DNA of 64,000 nucleotides from Pomphorhynchus laevis (lineage: Eukaryota > Acanthocephala > Palaeacanthocephala > Echinorhynchida > Pomphorhynchidae), in NCBI GenBank assembly GCA_012934845.2, contig WNNJ02001610.1, positions 1 to 64,000 of the forward strand. Direction: 5' to 3'. The notes below the pieces were generated by a model. It worked only from the letters and a program-made list of their open reading frames with translations. It did not search any database and had not been told where the DNA came from. A program made the translations under genes and the position numbers. Positions 11,288 through 24,400 of the stretch are shown in pieces; within the stretch, counting starts at the first letter, position 1, and each line of letters starts with the position of its first letter.

Positions 11288-11764
11288 TCATCGAATCGTA
11301 CGAAATCCTTCGCAAAAAGATTTCTTTATAAATGTGACAGGACATTCCAAATTATTTACTGGGCATTGTGCTGCAACTATGTCGGTGTTAAGGATAGCTG
11401 GGTTAAACGGGTGTGTGTCTTGCTCGCATGGCCTTTGCATTCGATGCTGTTGATAGAATGCTCGATATTTCGATCCCTCCTTCCCGCTGACGCTCGACAT
11501 ATCTTTATCGGTTATCATGTAATTTGCTTCGTCACGGCATATATTTCCAACGGTTGCTGCGTGTTGAGCGGGCAAAAGACCATATCCGGGGCAGCGGAAA
11601 CGGGTTGGACCATGGACTCGAATTCTGCCGTTAATGGTAAGGGTTGATAATTTCCCGCATCGCGGACACTTGCCTCCGTCCTCGATAATTGCTCCACGTT
11701 TAATATGATTTTCGTCTTCTATTGTTGGCTTGTTTACCTTCTTTTCACATTGTTTCATATCCAA
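11288..11764 (-). pseudogene. Element A N-terminal zinc-finger segment
   Basis: 158-codon frame with CPRCGK followed by a histidine and a further cysteine (pattern CPRC...RIRVHG...RFRCPG), a zinc-binding motif probably used for nucleic acid binding. The frame ends before the RT. No start can be assigned with certainty because the element is broken. Confidence 0.6.
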
Positions 11765-11903
11765 TGATCTTTGTGATGATTGTGTATTTTATCTTGTAAG
11801 CAGTTTTAATTTTAAGTATTTAAGAATCAAGACAATTTTTAACCCATAATAATCTGTTTAATAATTATAATTATTAAATTATAATTATATTTACTATAAT
11901 ATG

Positions 11904-12109
11904 TAATCGTTCACGGCGTATAAACATCGAGAAGCAACAAGAAAATGTTAATCACGAATTTTCAACTATTTCAATAGTCCTTTTCAAGTGATACAATTAG
12001 TAACAATTGTTACTAATTGTATCACTTGAAAAGGACTATTGAAATAGTTGAAAATTCGTGATTAACATTTTCTTGTTGCTTCTCGATGTTTATACGCCGT
12101 GAACGATTA
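11904..12109. repeat. Perfect 206-bp spacerless palindrome
   Basis: Arms 11904-12006 and 12007-12109 are exact reverse complements, 103 bp each, with no spacer and no mismatch found. Flanks differ. It lies between RT element A and PLE debris. Confidence 0.95.
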
Positions 12110-12119
12110 ATGAATACAT

Positions 12120-12780
12120 CGAATGTATCAATGGAAAATAATATGTAATGATATTCGTTTTCTTCATGTTTTAATACATGTTTTAAACTAAGTTACTATA
12201 AAAATAAAATCAAACATAAAATAGTAAAATATATAAATCAATACAATAATAATAAAAATAAATATAAACTCTAATGCGGAAAATATTATGCATTATTACA
12301 ATATATTATATTATTTTATAAAATAAAAGATTTAGTATTTTATTATCAATAATTAAATAAATAATTTTTAAATAATTATAATAATTGATTACAATTGATT
12401 ATTACAATTGATGCATCAATCAAAGAAACATATTTAGCATGAGCATTCATGCATACAACATAATTTTAGATATAATACATACAATAGGTTACTTTAAAAA
12501 TACAATCAAACAGAAAATAGTAAAATATATAAACACAATAATATTTAAAATAAATTTAAAATTATTAGCGAAAAATCTGTATGGATGGATAATAAATAAT
12601 ATAATTTGTATTAGAATAAGGCACACCGGATAATAAAATTTCATCAGAGGAAATACGTCATTTGCATGTATTTGTCCCCGCTGCTATGTTGGGACGAGGA
12701 ATTAGGGAAGAAACATGTTAACATTGCATTTTTTCCTGAATCAACGTCTATTCTGATACAATGCCTGTTATTTATTAGTC
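12120..12780 (+). mobile_element. Penelope-like 3' fragment with structured tail (copy 2)
   Basis: RT thumb debris (NTIKQKIVKYIN near 12499-12540, two pieces) followed by the structured region. Outer stem 12606-12620 pairs with about 12748-12761, with one A-to-G change that keeps a G-U pair. The inner arm ATGTT/AACAT is conserved. Confidence 0.7.
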
Positions 12781-13239
12781 AATTCATAAAAATTGACATT
12801 TATTTAATAATTTAAATTTTTTATTTTAACTTGATATAAGTAAATAAATTATATAAAGATTATATTGAATTTTATATAATAAAATCTAATATAATTTTAA
12901 ATAAATTATATAAAAATTATATTAGATTTTATATAAATTATATAAAATCTTATATAACAATTATTTATTATTTAGTATTTTTTATAATTAAAAAAATATT
13001 AGTCAATACTCTTCAAATATCTTACTTCTATATCTGCTCGTTTCTGGAATATGTTGGAATTCAGTCAATTATATTATATCGTCTAAGAATGCATGAGCAA
13101 CGGATGTTGCCATTTATGCCAAAGTTAAAGTTAAACTAGTAATGTAACATTATTGTTCGATTCACATTCTTCTTTGTGTTTCAAACATGAAGCCGTTTAT
13201 TTTATAAAAAATAAATGTTTTTATTTTTTATATTTAATC

Positions 13240-13400
13240 ATAGGAAATACGTCATTGGCATGTATTTGGCATTGCTGTTATGTTGGGTCAAGGAATAGTG
13301 ATCGAAACCTGATAACATAGCAGTTGATCCTGATAACATAGCAGTTGCTTCTGTTATTTATTAGTCAATTCATAAATATTGACTTTATTTAAAATTCTAA
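13240..13400 (+). repeat. Structured PLE 3' region, isolated copy 3
   Basis: A copy of the structured region without RT sequence in front of it. The inner arm TTATGTT pairs with AACATAG. ATAACATAGCAGTTG is duplicated at its end (about 13313-13347). Confidence 0.65.
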
Positions 13401-15280
13401 ATTGATAGAAATTATATAAAATCATATATAAGAATTATTTATTATTTATAATAATTTAGGATTTGTATAATTTAAATATTTGAATTTTATTTGCATTATT
13501 TTTAATTTATTAATAATATAAAATAGTTAAATTCAGATAGCTGATCAGATTTATACACAAAATATAAATTTTGTACATTTTATTCCAGATTATTTAATAC
13601 TGAAATTACTGCTAGAGCCAATTTTCTGATCATAATTCCAAGAAGTGTCTATAACAGCCCCTTTTGAATGCTTCCTTCTTGACTGACGAATGGAATAGTT
13701 TCTTATGTTCGTCAATACGCTTAGTTAATATTATAAATTTAGCATTAGTTAATTTTCATCATATTATTGGTCACAAAATATCTAGTTTAAAAGTGGACAT
13801 GTATAAAAATTAAGATGAGAAAATTATGTTCAAACTGATACAATAAACTCGGCCGCTATTTTATATTTTCGAAATTTGTTTTCGATTTGCGATATAAAAC
13901 TGGGAATACAAATTGTATTCAGCGAAACTGTTGTACAAGGAAAGATTAGCAACTTCTTTAAAATAATACAATTAAAATTAATTAATTTACAATTGATTAA
14001 TATTAATTTATAATTAATATTAAAATTATATTATTCATATTATTTATATAAACTATGAATTTTGTTCACAAATCTTTGTATCTTTTCGCTTGAAGCTGTA
14101 ATTTAAATTAATTTATTTGAAATCTCTCATTACGACCAACAGATAAAAAGTTGAATGTTCGAACTGTCTTTTTAATAATTAAAATCAAAGAATTAAATAA
14201 TAATTTGAATAATTAAAATCAATCCTCTGCCACTAGATAAAATCAAAGCAGTTTTGTGTAAATTTGCAGTTTCTTCCGATGACCTCCAATTTTTAATCTA
14301 TTCTATGCCAACATAAATTATAGTTTCGTGAATTGCAGGCCAATTTGCGGTAACCATTTCTTTTTCATAGAAATAAAAAAAATATAAAAAAATAAATTAA
14401 AGTTTACAAAAAATTTGTGTTAAAACTTAATTTTGAATAAATGAATGTTCCATAATAAATAATGTCCCGTAATTGAATATTCCGATTAATAAATAATAAA
14501 AAGACGTTAAAAAATAATTTTAAGATTGCTATATCTACATTAAATTTACTTAATATTTAGATATGTGGCTTAACTAAGTGATTTGATTTCATCATCCTCT
14601 ACAGCCAATTCCGGCAAATTGACGCTTGCATCAACCATTAAGCAGCCAATTCCGATTGGAATTTGATTTCATCATCCTCTACAGCCAATTCCGGCAAATT
14701 GACGCTTGCATCCGCCATTAAGCAGTTCCGATCGGATTACGATTTTGTGATTGTTCCACCCCCCCTAATTAAATTATCAATTTACGACAAAATCTTCTGC
14801 TCTCTAATTGCACGATTGCGTATTAGAGTGATCAATCAAATTCAGTTCAGTATTGACGCATATGCGGTCGACACTCTTCCGGTGTTAATCATTAGATGCA
14901 CTCACATCCGTCATAAGGACTTAATTTCAAAATACGTATCAACGTTAAATTAACTGACAATAGAAGACATCGTCATTTTCCACACATTCCCTTACATGTA
15001 TTTTTAATCTAATTCTATTTGCGTAGTCTTATCACGGCGCTCTCTCTCCTAACACATTTTCTTTAGAAGTGCAACATCAATTGCCTTGTTTTTCTTCATC
15101 TCCACCCCTGCTACTACCCACAGTGTACAACTTTTATCTTCAACACCATCTCTTTCGTATCCGCAGCGTTGAGATCTCTTCGCTTTCCGAGTGTACATGT
15201 TGTTTTTGTCGAATTATTATTACAGATCTAGCATTAACTATCATTAATTCAGCAATTTTTCAGCTCTCTTATCTTTTACA
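13401..15280. other. Region upstream of adducin; 83-bp tandem duplication
   Basis: Non-coding, AT-rich to about 14570. Then a direct duplication (about 14581-14660 and 14664-14745) of a segment containing CTACAGCCAATTCCGGCAA. The block 14580-15280 is higher in GC and ends in a pyrimidine-rich acceptor, so it may hold the promoter or 5' untranslated exon of adducin. Frames at 14663-14953 and 15069-15314 match nothing known. Confidence 0.45.
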
Positions 15281-15306
15281 GAATATAACTGGAATAGAAA
15301 AGAGTA

Positions 15307-15427
15307 ATGCCTAGTGTTATTGCTGCATCCCAAACATCCACGTCGTCTTTACTGTTGACGTCAACGTGTTCATTGCAACAAACAAATCCAGAACAGATTG
15401 AAGCTAATTCTACACATATGACTAACG
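15307..15427 (+). CDS. ADD: Adducin exon 1
   Basis: Starts at ATG 15307 and encodes 40 Ser/Thr-rich residues (MPSVIAASQ...), ending in phase 1 at GG/GTAAGT. The N-terminus is poorly conserved in the family, so the link rests on frame, donor and phase. An acceptor-like TCTTTTACAG at about 15280 sits just upstream of the ATG. Confidence 0.7.
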
Positions 15428-18400
15428 GTAAGTTCTCGTTTTGTGTTCATCATGTAGATGTCAATCACTGCTGACTGATTGCATACCTATATACTACTGG
15501 AATTGCCCTCACTTGTAAAAGTAAAAAATGGTGGAAAGGGCCATTTGACAATATGTACTGTATTTGCTTTAAATTAAACTATTTTATTGTAAAAATAGAA
15601 TACACTATATGTTCAGTTAAGAATTTTAGTTCATAAACGAGAGATGCTCGCTTAACTAAGCCGTTTATTACAATGCTAATATCAAATTAAATTCAGCTAA
15701 CTGCAAATATGAATATAATTTTATTTATTAAATAAATAATCGATGTCGTATATGTAAAATAACGAATATCGCTGATATCTTTCGCATTCGTTTTGACATA
15801 TTACGTTTCGATTTGTATTTTTAAACGATCATAGAAATTGTTTGTTTTAAAATCAAATGTTTCGTTTATTTTTTATTAATAAAACATAGCTGATTTATTT
15901 TTTAGAATTCTTGATATGAATACTTATGCACGCCCTCTTATCTAGCTTAGCAATGGTGCATTATTTACTCACTTATCATTAACTCTTCGATAAGTCGCTT
16001 CCATAATTTCAAGGAATTTAATTTTATGCATATAGTCCATTATAAGGTTTTCTTTAATCCAATGAAATTATATTGCCAATATTATATATAGAACATTTAC
16101 TATCTTACCCAATTCGATTCAAATCAAAAAAGCAAATTAATTTGTTAAATAAATTAATTTATTTAATAAATTTGATAAATTAGATAAATTTAATAAATTA
16201 GATCTTTTAAATGTAACATAAAATTGTTTGTTATGTTATAAATAATAATAATTGTATCGTAAGTAATACGACAAACAAATGTTTTTCATTAAATATTAAT
16301 AATAATTGTAACTGAAATACTGCAGGTGTAGTGTATTAAATACAGTGTGCATATGGATTGCAATATATAGGAAAAACATATCAAATGTTAAAAACTAGGT
16401 TTAGGCAACACATATATAATATACAGCATAATAGTCAAACTATATTTCATAAACATATGAGATTAATAGGACATGATATTAAAAACTGTAAATTATTTAT
16501 TTTAGAACATATTATCGAAGAAAACATTTCAATATTAAATCAAAAACTATTAGAAAAAGAAGATTTTTGGATTAAAACGCTTAATTCCATGTACCCATTA
16601 GGATTGAATGACGTGGTACAAGGAATTGGCAGAAGTAGTATAATACATAATAAACAACTATATTATAATAATCCCGTTAAACGCAAGGCAAGTAATCATG
16701 GTGATAAAAGGAATAGGAAAAATAGAGTTAAAAATATTAAAAAATATGTATATAAATGAACAATTAGAAATATTAAAACAACTTTTAAGTGATAATAAGC
16801 TAAAAGATCTTTATGTAAATATAAGAAGTTTTTCTAAAGATATCATATGTTCAATAAATCAAAAATTAATTAACGACTATGATAGGCTAAGTTGTATAAT
16901 AGACAGTTATTGTAATACAAAATACTATAATCGTATAATCGTATATTGTATATAATATACAACTAATAATAAACAACATTAGGATTGAATGACGTGGTAC
17001 AAGGAATTGGCAGAAGTAGTATAATACATAATAAACAACTATATTATAATAATCCCGTTAAACGCAAGGCAAGTAATCATGGCGATAAAAGGAATAGGAA
17101 AAATTGACTTAAAAATATTAAAAAAAGATATTTATAAATGAGCAATTGTGATGTTATAAATAATTGATTTGTAAGTAATACGACAAACCAATTTTTTCGT
17201 TAAATATAAAAAATAATTGTAACTGCAATACCACGGGTGTAGTGTATCAAATTATAAATAAAAAATAAACTTTTTAAAAATAATACTTTTATATATAATT
17301 TGTCAGAGCTTAAATTTGAAAGAGCAAAATACATAAAATTATTTAAAATTGCATAAGATTTAAAAACTATTGAAGCAATAAATTCAAAGACCCGATGTAC
17401 GCATTTTATTATAAACCTAATACGTTTCTATATGACATGAAAATATATTCAATTTTGATTAAGGAATTAAAAGATAAAATTGCCATTATCTTTAACGCAC
17501 TCACGCATTACCGCATCTATCAACTTTAATTCATGCTTGAAGCAGTCTGACAGTAAATGCGAATCAGGAAATTGCATTGCCATTTATAAAAAGCTAATAA
17601 AAAGTTAAACTCCTAATGTAATGTTTGCTAACTACAGATATTTAATACTAAATAGAAAATAATACTCAAAATGTTAAACTTTTGATATTTTTATAAAGAA
17701 TAAAATCATCTTATATATTTTATGTATAAATATCAAATATACAACTATAATATACAACAATATATTGTATTTAATATACAACTAATAATAAACAACATTA
17801 GGATTGAATGACGTGGTACAAGGAATTGGCAGAAGTAGTATAATACATAATAAACAACTATATTATAATAATCCCGTTAAACGCAAGGCAAGTAATCATG
17901 GCGATAAAAGGAATAAGAAAAATAGACTTAAAAATATTAAAAAAGAAATGTATATAAATGTTTACGACATTTCACTGTGATATATTAAATCATGTTAAAT
18001 CAAGAACTATTAGTGAGAGAAGATTTTTGGATTAAAACGCTTAATTCTATGTACCCATTAGGATTGAATTAATTCATTATAAAATTTTATGACCCAATTT
18101 TTTTTTAATTTTATTAATAGCTTGTATATAGAAATTCGAATCAAGATGCAAATTTATTATATCAATATTTTTCCAAATTACTAGAAATTATAGTTCGGCC
18201 TGCTTGTTGCTCAACTTTGTTTCTGTTTGCTGATAAATTCGCATGTAACATTTTTAATAAAACTTTAGTTTTTTAATATTTTTATAGTAAGCGCAAGTGA
18301 AAGTGAACGTCCAATAGAAATACTTGAAGACGTGAAATTTGCCGAACAAAGACACAGAGTAAAGTCCGCCCTACAGTCAATTGAATTTAAACACGACCTC

Positions 18401-21400
18401 GAGGCCGTGCTTGGTGCTAAAGCGGCAGAAGATTCGGTTCGCCATAACGGTTCTGCTACCCACCAGACCGTGCCTCTTACAGACATTTATTCGTACGGAC
18501 GAATTATAGGTATTGTCTTCTCATGTTGATGTTATCTTATTTTCAAATTCTGCCTTAAGCTAGTCAAATACCTATAAATGACATTCGCAATTATGACAGA
18601 TTTACACGGCAAGAGAAGGATCTTAGATGCAAACTGGCTTCTTTGTGTCGATTGATTGCCTTGCATGGCTGGACCTCAGGCATTTATAATCACGTCTCCG
18701 TAAGTTCTGCAAAATTATTAAATATCATGTATTCCTCTATAAACTACTAAGATATAATATACTACTATAATCAGATTAATTTCATAATTTAAAATTTCCG
18801 ATCGCATTGAACATATTCGGTTGGGTAACTTTTTATTCACATACAAAGTCAAACCAAATGCAACATATCGATAATTAATTAAACTTGAATACATCTGTGA
18901 GCTGAAATTCTTCTGATTGTGGCACGACATTATCCTCACAGGTATTGTTCCTATTCTTGATACAGCAGGACGCTACTAATCAGTCTGGGTGGGTCTCATC
19001 AGCTGCTGACCCAGACCTACATTTCACGTTTCGACCCTTATTTTCTGCTTTCTCCGTACATTGATGCTGATCGGATTTGAACTCAGTGAGAACTCAGCTG
19101 AGTTCAAATCCGATCAGCATCAATGTACGGAGAAAGCAGAAAATAAGGGTCGAAACGTGAAATGTAGGTCTGGGTCAGCAGCTGATGACACCCCCCCCAG
19201 ACTGATCAATAGCGTCCTGCTGTATCAAGAATAGGAACAATACCTGTGAGGATAATGTCGTGCCACTATCAGAAGAATATCGATAATTAATATTCAAAGG
19301 ATTTTTTAAATAACAATTTAAATAACAATCGGCGCAGTTTATACCCACCCCGGTTTATACCGGAGTGGGTCTTATATTCGTCGAAACACGATAACTGTAT
19401 TTTTTAGGAATAACTTTAATTTTGCAGTGAAACAATTATAACCACTTCTTTGATATTATCAGGCTAGAATTGATCCAAAAGAAGAACACTTTCTTGTAAA
19501 CCCTTTTGGTGTCCTTTATTACGAATTGACAGCTTCATCACTGATCAAAGTCAACAGTAAAGGTAAATTTTTGGTTTTCGTTTCGTTAATTTTGGTTGCT
19601 CTGTTGAAGGGAATTCAGTTACACAGGGAAATTTCGCTGGCTTTTGCCACAACCAGGCGATATTCACGTTACACTCTGCCATACATCGAGTTAGACCGGA
19701 TGTGAAATGTGTAGTGCACGTACATTCTAAAGCTGCATGCACTGTGTCATCAATCAAAGAGGGGCTTTTGCCTCTTAGTCATGAAGCTTTGCTAGTTGGT
19801 GGGATAAGTTATCACCAATACAAAGGCCTTTGTGGAGAAGAACTGTCCAAGAATCTTCTTTGTGACGATTTAGGTCCTTTTAATAAGGTAAATTGATTGC
19901 TATTTTGCATTCGATCAGATGTTTAAAAAATAATCTTTAAAATTACAAAATATTGCCCGTTTTAATTGATATATTTACTGACTCATTGAATGATAATTAA
20001 CATACTTGACTTATATTTAAACTCAATTTTAAGTGACTTATTGTGCGAATCGAGTAATTAAAACTTGTATTTCAACATTTTAAAACAATTTCCAATAAAA
20101 TATCTGAAAAGTTCTTATGTTTCATTTACAAGATGAAATTAAAAGTAGTTGAAAATAATTAAAACAACATATGACAGGCAAGCTATTTGTTTATAAAAAT
20201 AACGATATGAAATCCGATACAAAATAGTTACAATGAGTATCCAAGCAGTTTACTGTGTGTTGAATTTGCGATTTTGTCTAATATCCGTATTTTACTGCAA
20301 TCAACAAAATTCAAGGTATACTAAAAGAATTTGCTACTTGATGCCTTTGCTTAAGCCATCACATAAAGGACAATTACTGTCGCATTTGCCTAAAGTAAAC
20401 TGTAATGTAGAAATTTTTTACCTGGAGGTATTAAACTACTTAAGTATCTAAGATCAATTTTTAGGTTACAACGACATGCATTTAATAGTTACACATACAT
20501 TACTCCTTTAAGATTAAAGGATTAATATGGGGTCAACCTTGCTATTAAACTACTATCACCGTTTTGTTTCTTTAAAGTTTCATTTTGAAGGAATTATGGA
20601 AACGAAAAGTCAACCGCTTTCCTACTTTAAGTTATGACAATTTGGATAAGTTTGTGCTATATATTTTAGATTCCGTTCGTGTGAATGCTAATGCACTTGC
20701 ATTTAGGACAAACTATTTTATCAGACTTTTAAAATCAAATTTTTATATTTCCGTTGTTGATCTGTTTAAATTTCAAAAATCTTTATATATCAGTCCGTAA
20801 ATTCAGTTCACGATCCTCAAGATTATCCTTATTATCATTTTGAGGATAATATGTATAAAGTAAATAAATATAAAATTAATTTCGCGAACGTGATAGCAAA
20901 ATGTATTTGATAATTTATTAAAACTGTGTGTATTTTCATGTATCCCATTGAAATTTCATTATTTAAGATAATGAATATGTGAAGTTTTTAATTTTAAGAA
21001 TTTTAAAGTTATTATTTAATTACTAAATTTATTAAGAAAAGTAAATATTAACAAAAATACAAAATATCAGTTTTTAACAATAAATCGGATTTACTCAATT
21101 TATTATTTAATTATGGGATTATGAAGATCGTTTACAATCAGAAAGTAAAAAACGATATTCCTATTCGGAATTGATTAAATTATGTAGACATGAAAGCGTA
21201 TTTTTAATCAAAAAATAGCGATTAGAAATCAGAATTTTTAATATATTTGATAGAAATATATTTAATACGATTTAAACAGTATTATTAGATTAAATAATAA
21301 TCCATTAAATCTAATATATACTTCTCATTTATCTTATATAAATGATTTAAATGTTCAAGAACAATCAGATTAAATTGATCGTTCCTGTTAATTATATAAT

Positions 21401-24400
21401 AATTAATACTTGTATATCATAATCTAATATTAATAACAGGATCATTCTAATATTGTGACCTTTTTAGAATACAAACTATTAACTTCTTTTCTTCCTACAA
21501 ATTTATAATAATATAAAAATATTATTATATTATATAATATAATAATATATAAATATTGAAACAATTTCTACAAAGAAATTTAATTTTAACTGGTTAAGTA
21601 AATTCGGCTTTTGATGAATTTTCCGAGACCTCGAAATCTTTGAAATATTAATCTATTATTTCAATGAAATATAATCTAATTTTAAACTAACAGATGTTTA
21701 TATTTTTCGTTGATTTCACAGCATAAATTGTTTTGCCTTAGATTTTAATTCTAAGAAATCATGGGCTAATTGTCTGTGCTGAGTCGATAGAGGAAACATG
21801 GTCGTTGGTTTCTAACGTTATGAAAGCATGTGAAATTCAATGTGACGCAATGTCCGCAGTTGGTGGTAAGGTTGATTCGCTCATACTGCCTACGGCTGAA
21901 ATACAAAAGCAGGTATTATGCGGATTTTAACAAGGAATGATCTAATTAATACTATGTCGCGAAAATTTTCAATTTATAAAGATGATTGAGCAGAGTCGTT
22001 TCGCAAGTGTTATCAGTGGTCAAGAAAAACAGTTAAAGAAAGAAGAATTAGAGTTCGAAGCATCAATGCGGATTCTTGACAATGCAGTAAGTTTATACTT
22101 TGTTATTTTTGAATGTGTTATTGTGAACAAATGTTGTATCATCAAGTACATTTGCAAGCTTTCACTTTCGATCATTATAATTGTTTAATATGATTTCTCA
22201 AATATAATTACAAATATACAAATATAATTTGCAAATATAATCTTTACAAATATAATTTTGATGTCAAATAGGTCTAAATTTTTTAAAATCAAAATTTCAA
22301 ATTTATAAATCGTTCTTTAATCACCAATCGTTCTTTAGTTACATTTATTTTATTCGATTGCCGATTTGATTTTGTTGAATTATTTGGCCGTTTTTGATAA
22401 TAATTTGGTTTTAATAATTTAATTTGACAATTATTAATGATCATTTATACTTTATTATCTTTGTTTTACGATTTAGGGGATGCGAACCGGATATATATAC
22501 AAGTTTCCTTATGACTTGAAAACACACGCGCATCATGAACAGTATGAATGCACCATTCCCGCTGTTCAATCATCGCTCCAATTTGCCGATCATAGAAGGT
22601 GCGTGAAACATGCCATTACTTTAATATATCAAATATTTAAATGACTATTTGTATAGTTGCATTTTATCAAAACGACATATCGTATTTCAAATCGTATCAT
22701 TTATCATATATTTTGAAGATTCATTGCTTACCCGAGTCGTATTTCTTCATTGTTCGGTTTCATATTTTCCTTGTGTGGTTCTATTTTAATCCTATCAGCA
22801 TCAGTATACACTACAATCAGCGTGATTGGACCCCATCAGCAGTGAGCCCACACTTACATTTCGTGTTTCTGCCGAAGTCATTGTCGCCGAAATGCTGGTT
22901 TATATTTGGCTTATATACCAAATTACACAATTAATGTGCTCTATATTTGGTGTGGTCGGTAACTAATATTCGCAATTCGAATCCACCACACACCGATTTT
23001 TTATTCCGTTCTTATACGAAATGTTCACTGAACAGTAAACCGTAAGCTGTCTTTTTACTATTGTGAATATTGCATACACGAGCCGCTATTCTTCACTGGT
23101 CGGTTTGGTAATATCCTCGTGTGGTTGTTTGAATCCTATCAGCATCACTGTACACTACAATCAGCGTGTTTAGACCTCATCAGCAGTGAGCCCACGCCTA
23201 CATTTCGTATTTTCGGTCCTATTACTGCTTCTGCTGAACTCCTTGCCGCCTGCTGTTTTATATTTGGCATATATTCGCAATTCAAACACACCGCGTGTTT
23301 TATTTTTCATTATATTTTTCGTTTTTATTTTTATTTTTATGTAATAAAAAATGTTAAAACTTTACAGAAAAAGCCTCAAAAGTAATCTATCAACGAACAA
23401 AATCATGAGCGGCGTTAACATTTCTAACTATATTAATATTTTTATTAATGCTTTATTCTTATACTTTACTTTTTTATATTACTTTTTTATACTTCTAGTT
23501 GAAATCATTTTATATTTTACGGTTATATCCTTAAATATAATCTCTTAATTTATTGACTAATCCGGCTTTACTAAAGCTAAAATCTTTGAAATTTTACTCT
23601 TAAAATTATAATGTTGAGATACTTTTTTTAGTATTTTATATTTTACGGTTATATCCTTAAATATAATCTCTTAATTTATTGACTAATCCGGCTTTACTAA
23701 AGCTAAAATCTTTGAAATTTTACCCTTAAAATTATAATGTTGAGATACTTTTTTTAGTGGAATATAGTGAATATAGTGGAATATATAGTGGAATATAGTC
23801 CACAATTACTGTTTTGTTTCGCACTATTGGTAACTCAGTACTATACATTGATCTTTCTAAATTTAATATATTCAAATTTGTATTGAACTTGCTAATTTCT
23901 TCGGATCAACACAAGCACAAAGCGATTTGCCCATTCATATTGCGCATTTGTAGAGTACTAAATTTCCCTTTATACTAGAATGTGCTAATAACTATTTACT
24001 TACTGATAAGAATAAGTTGTCGTGAGAATAGATTTTCCGATTTGTACTGATACTGAACGCCTTGCCTCAATCTGAGGAGTTTAATCCATCAGAATTGCGC
24101 GAAACAAAAGGCGAGTTATTAACAATTTATTTAAATAAAAACTGTTTTTAACTTTTTTAAATTTGATTTAAAAGAAATTTTAAATTTGTATTGAACCTGC
24201 TAAAATTAAAATCATAAATTTCTATCACTTTTCTATTTTGATTTATCAGATCTCGAAGTAAGATTTTACCAATGATCCTTGAGCAACGGATATTCTGGCT
24301 TCTCTACATTCTCTTGATGAATTTAAGCATTATTTTTAGTCTACCGGTTTCTATTATCAAAACACATCAATGAACTTATGCTTTAAATTATAATTGCAAT

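Larger units (their letters stand above)
9040..11770 (-). mobile_element. RT element A with C-terminal zinc knuckle and PD-(D/E)XK-like region
   Basis: A degraded retroelement read from 11764 down to about 9040, clearly higher in GC than its surroundings. Order: N-terminal zinc-finger part, linker and start of RT, RT motif A and thumb, then a C-terminal nuclease-like region. The reading frame is broken by several frameshifts and stops, and the RT palm between motif A and the thumb (motifs B and C) is deleted. The family is widespread in cnidarians, sponges and other invertebrates, usually annotated only as RNA-directed DNA polymerase. I recognise it by GGPDSLSPLHLKDL, LKLDFRNAFN and the C-terminal block. 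Confidence 0.8.

Noticed and set aside
9276..11647. Plus-strand open frames across element A
   Set aside because: They are antisense shadows of the minus-strand RT element.
14663..15314. Two open frames upstream of adducin as separate genes
   Set aside because: No recognisable family; the first starts within a tandem duplication and the second overlaps the adducin exon 1 acceptor.
19140..19200. Standard hammerhead ribozyme in the 19-kb foldback
   Set aside because: GAAAC precedes CTGATGA, and in the permuted fold stem I would have to pair bases that do not match.
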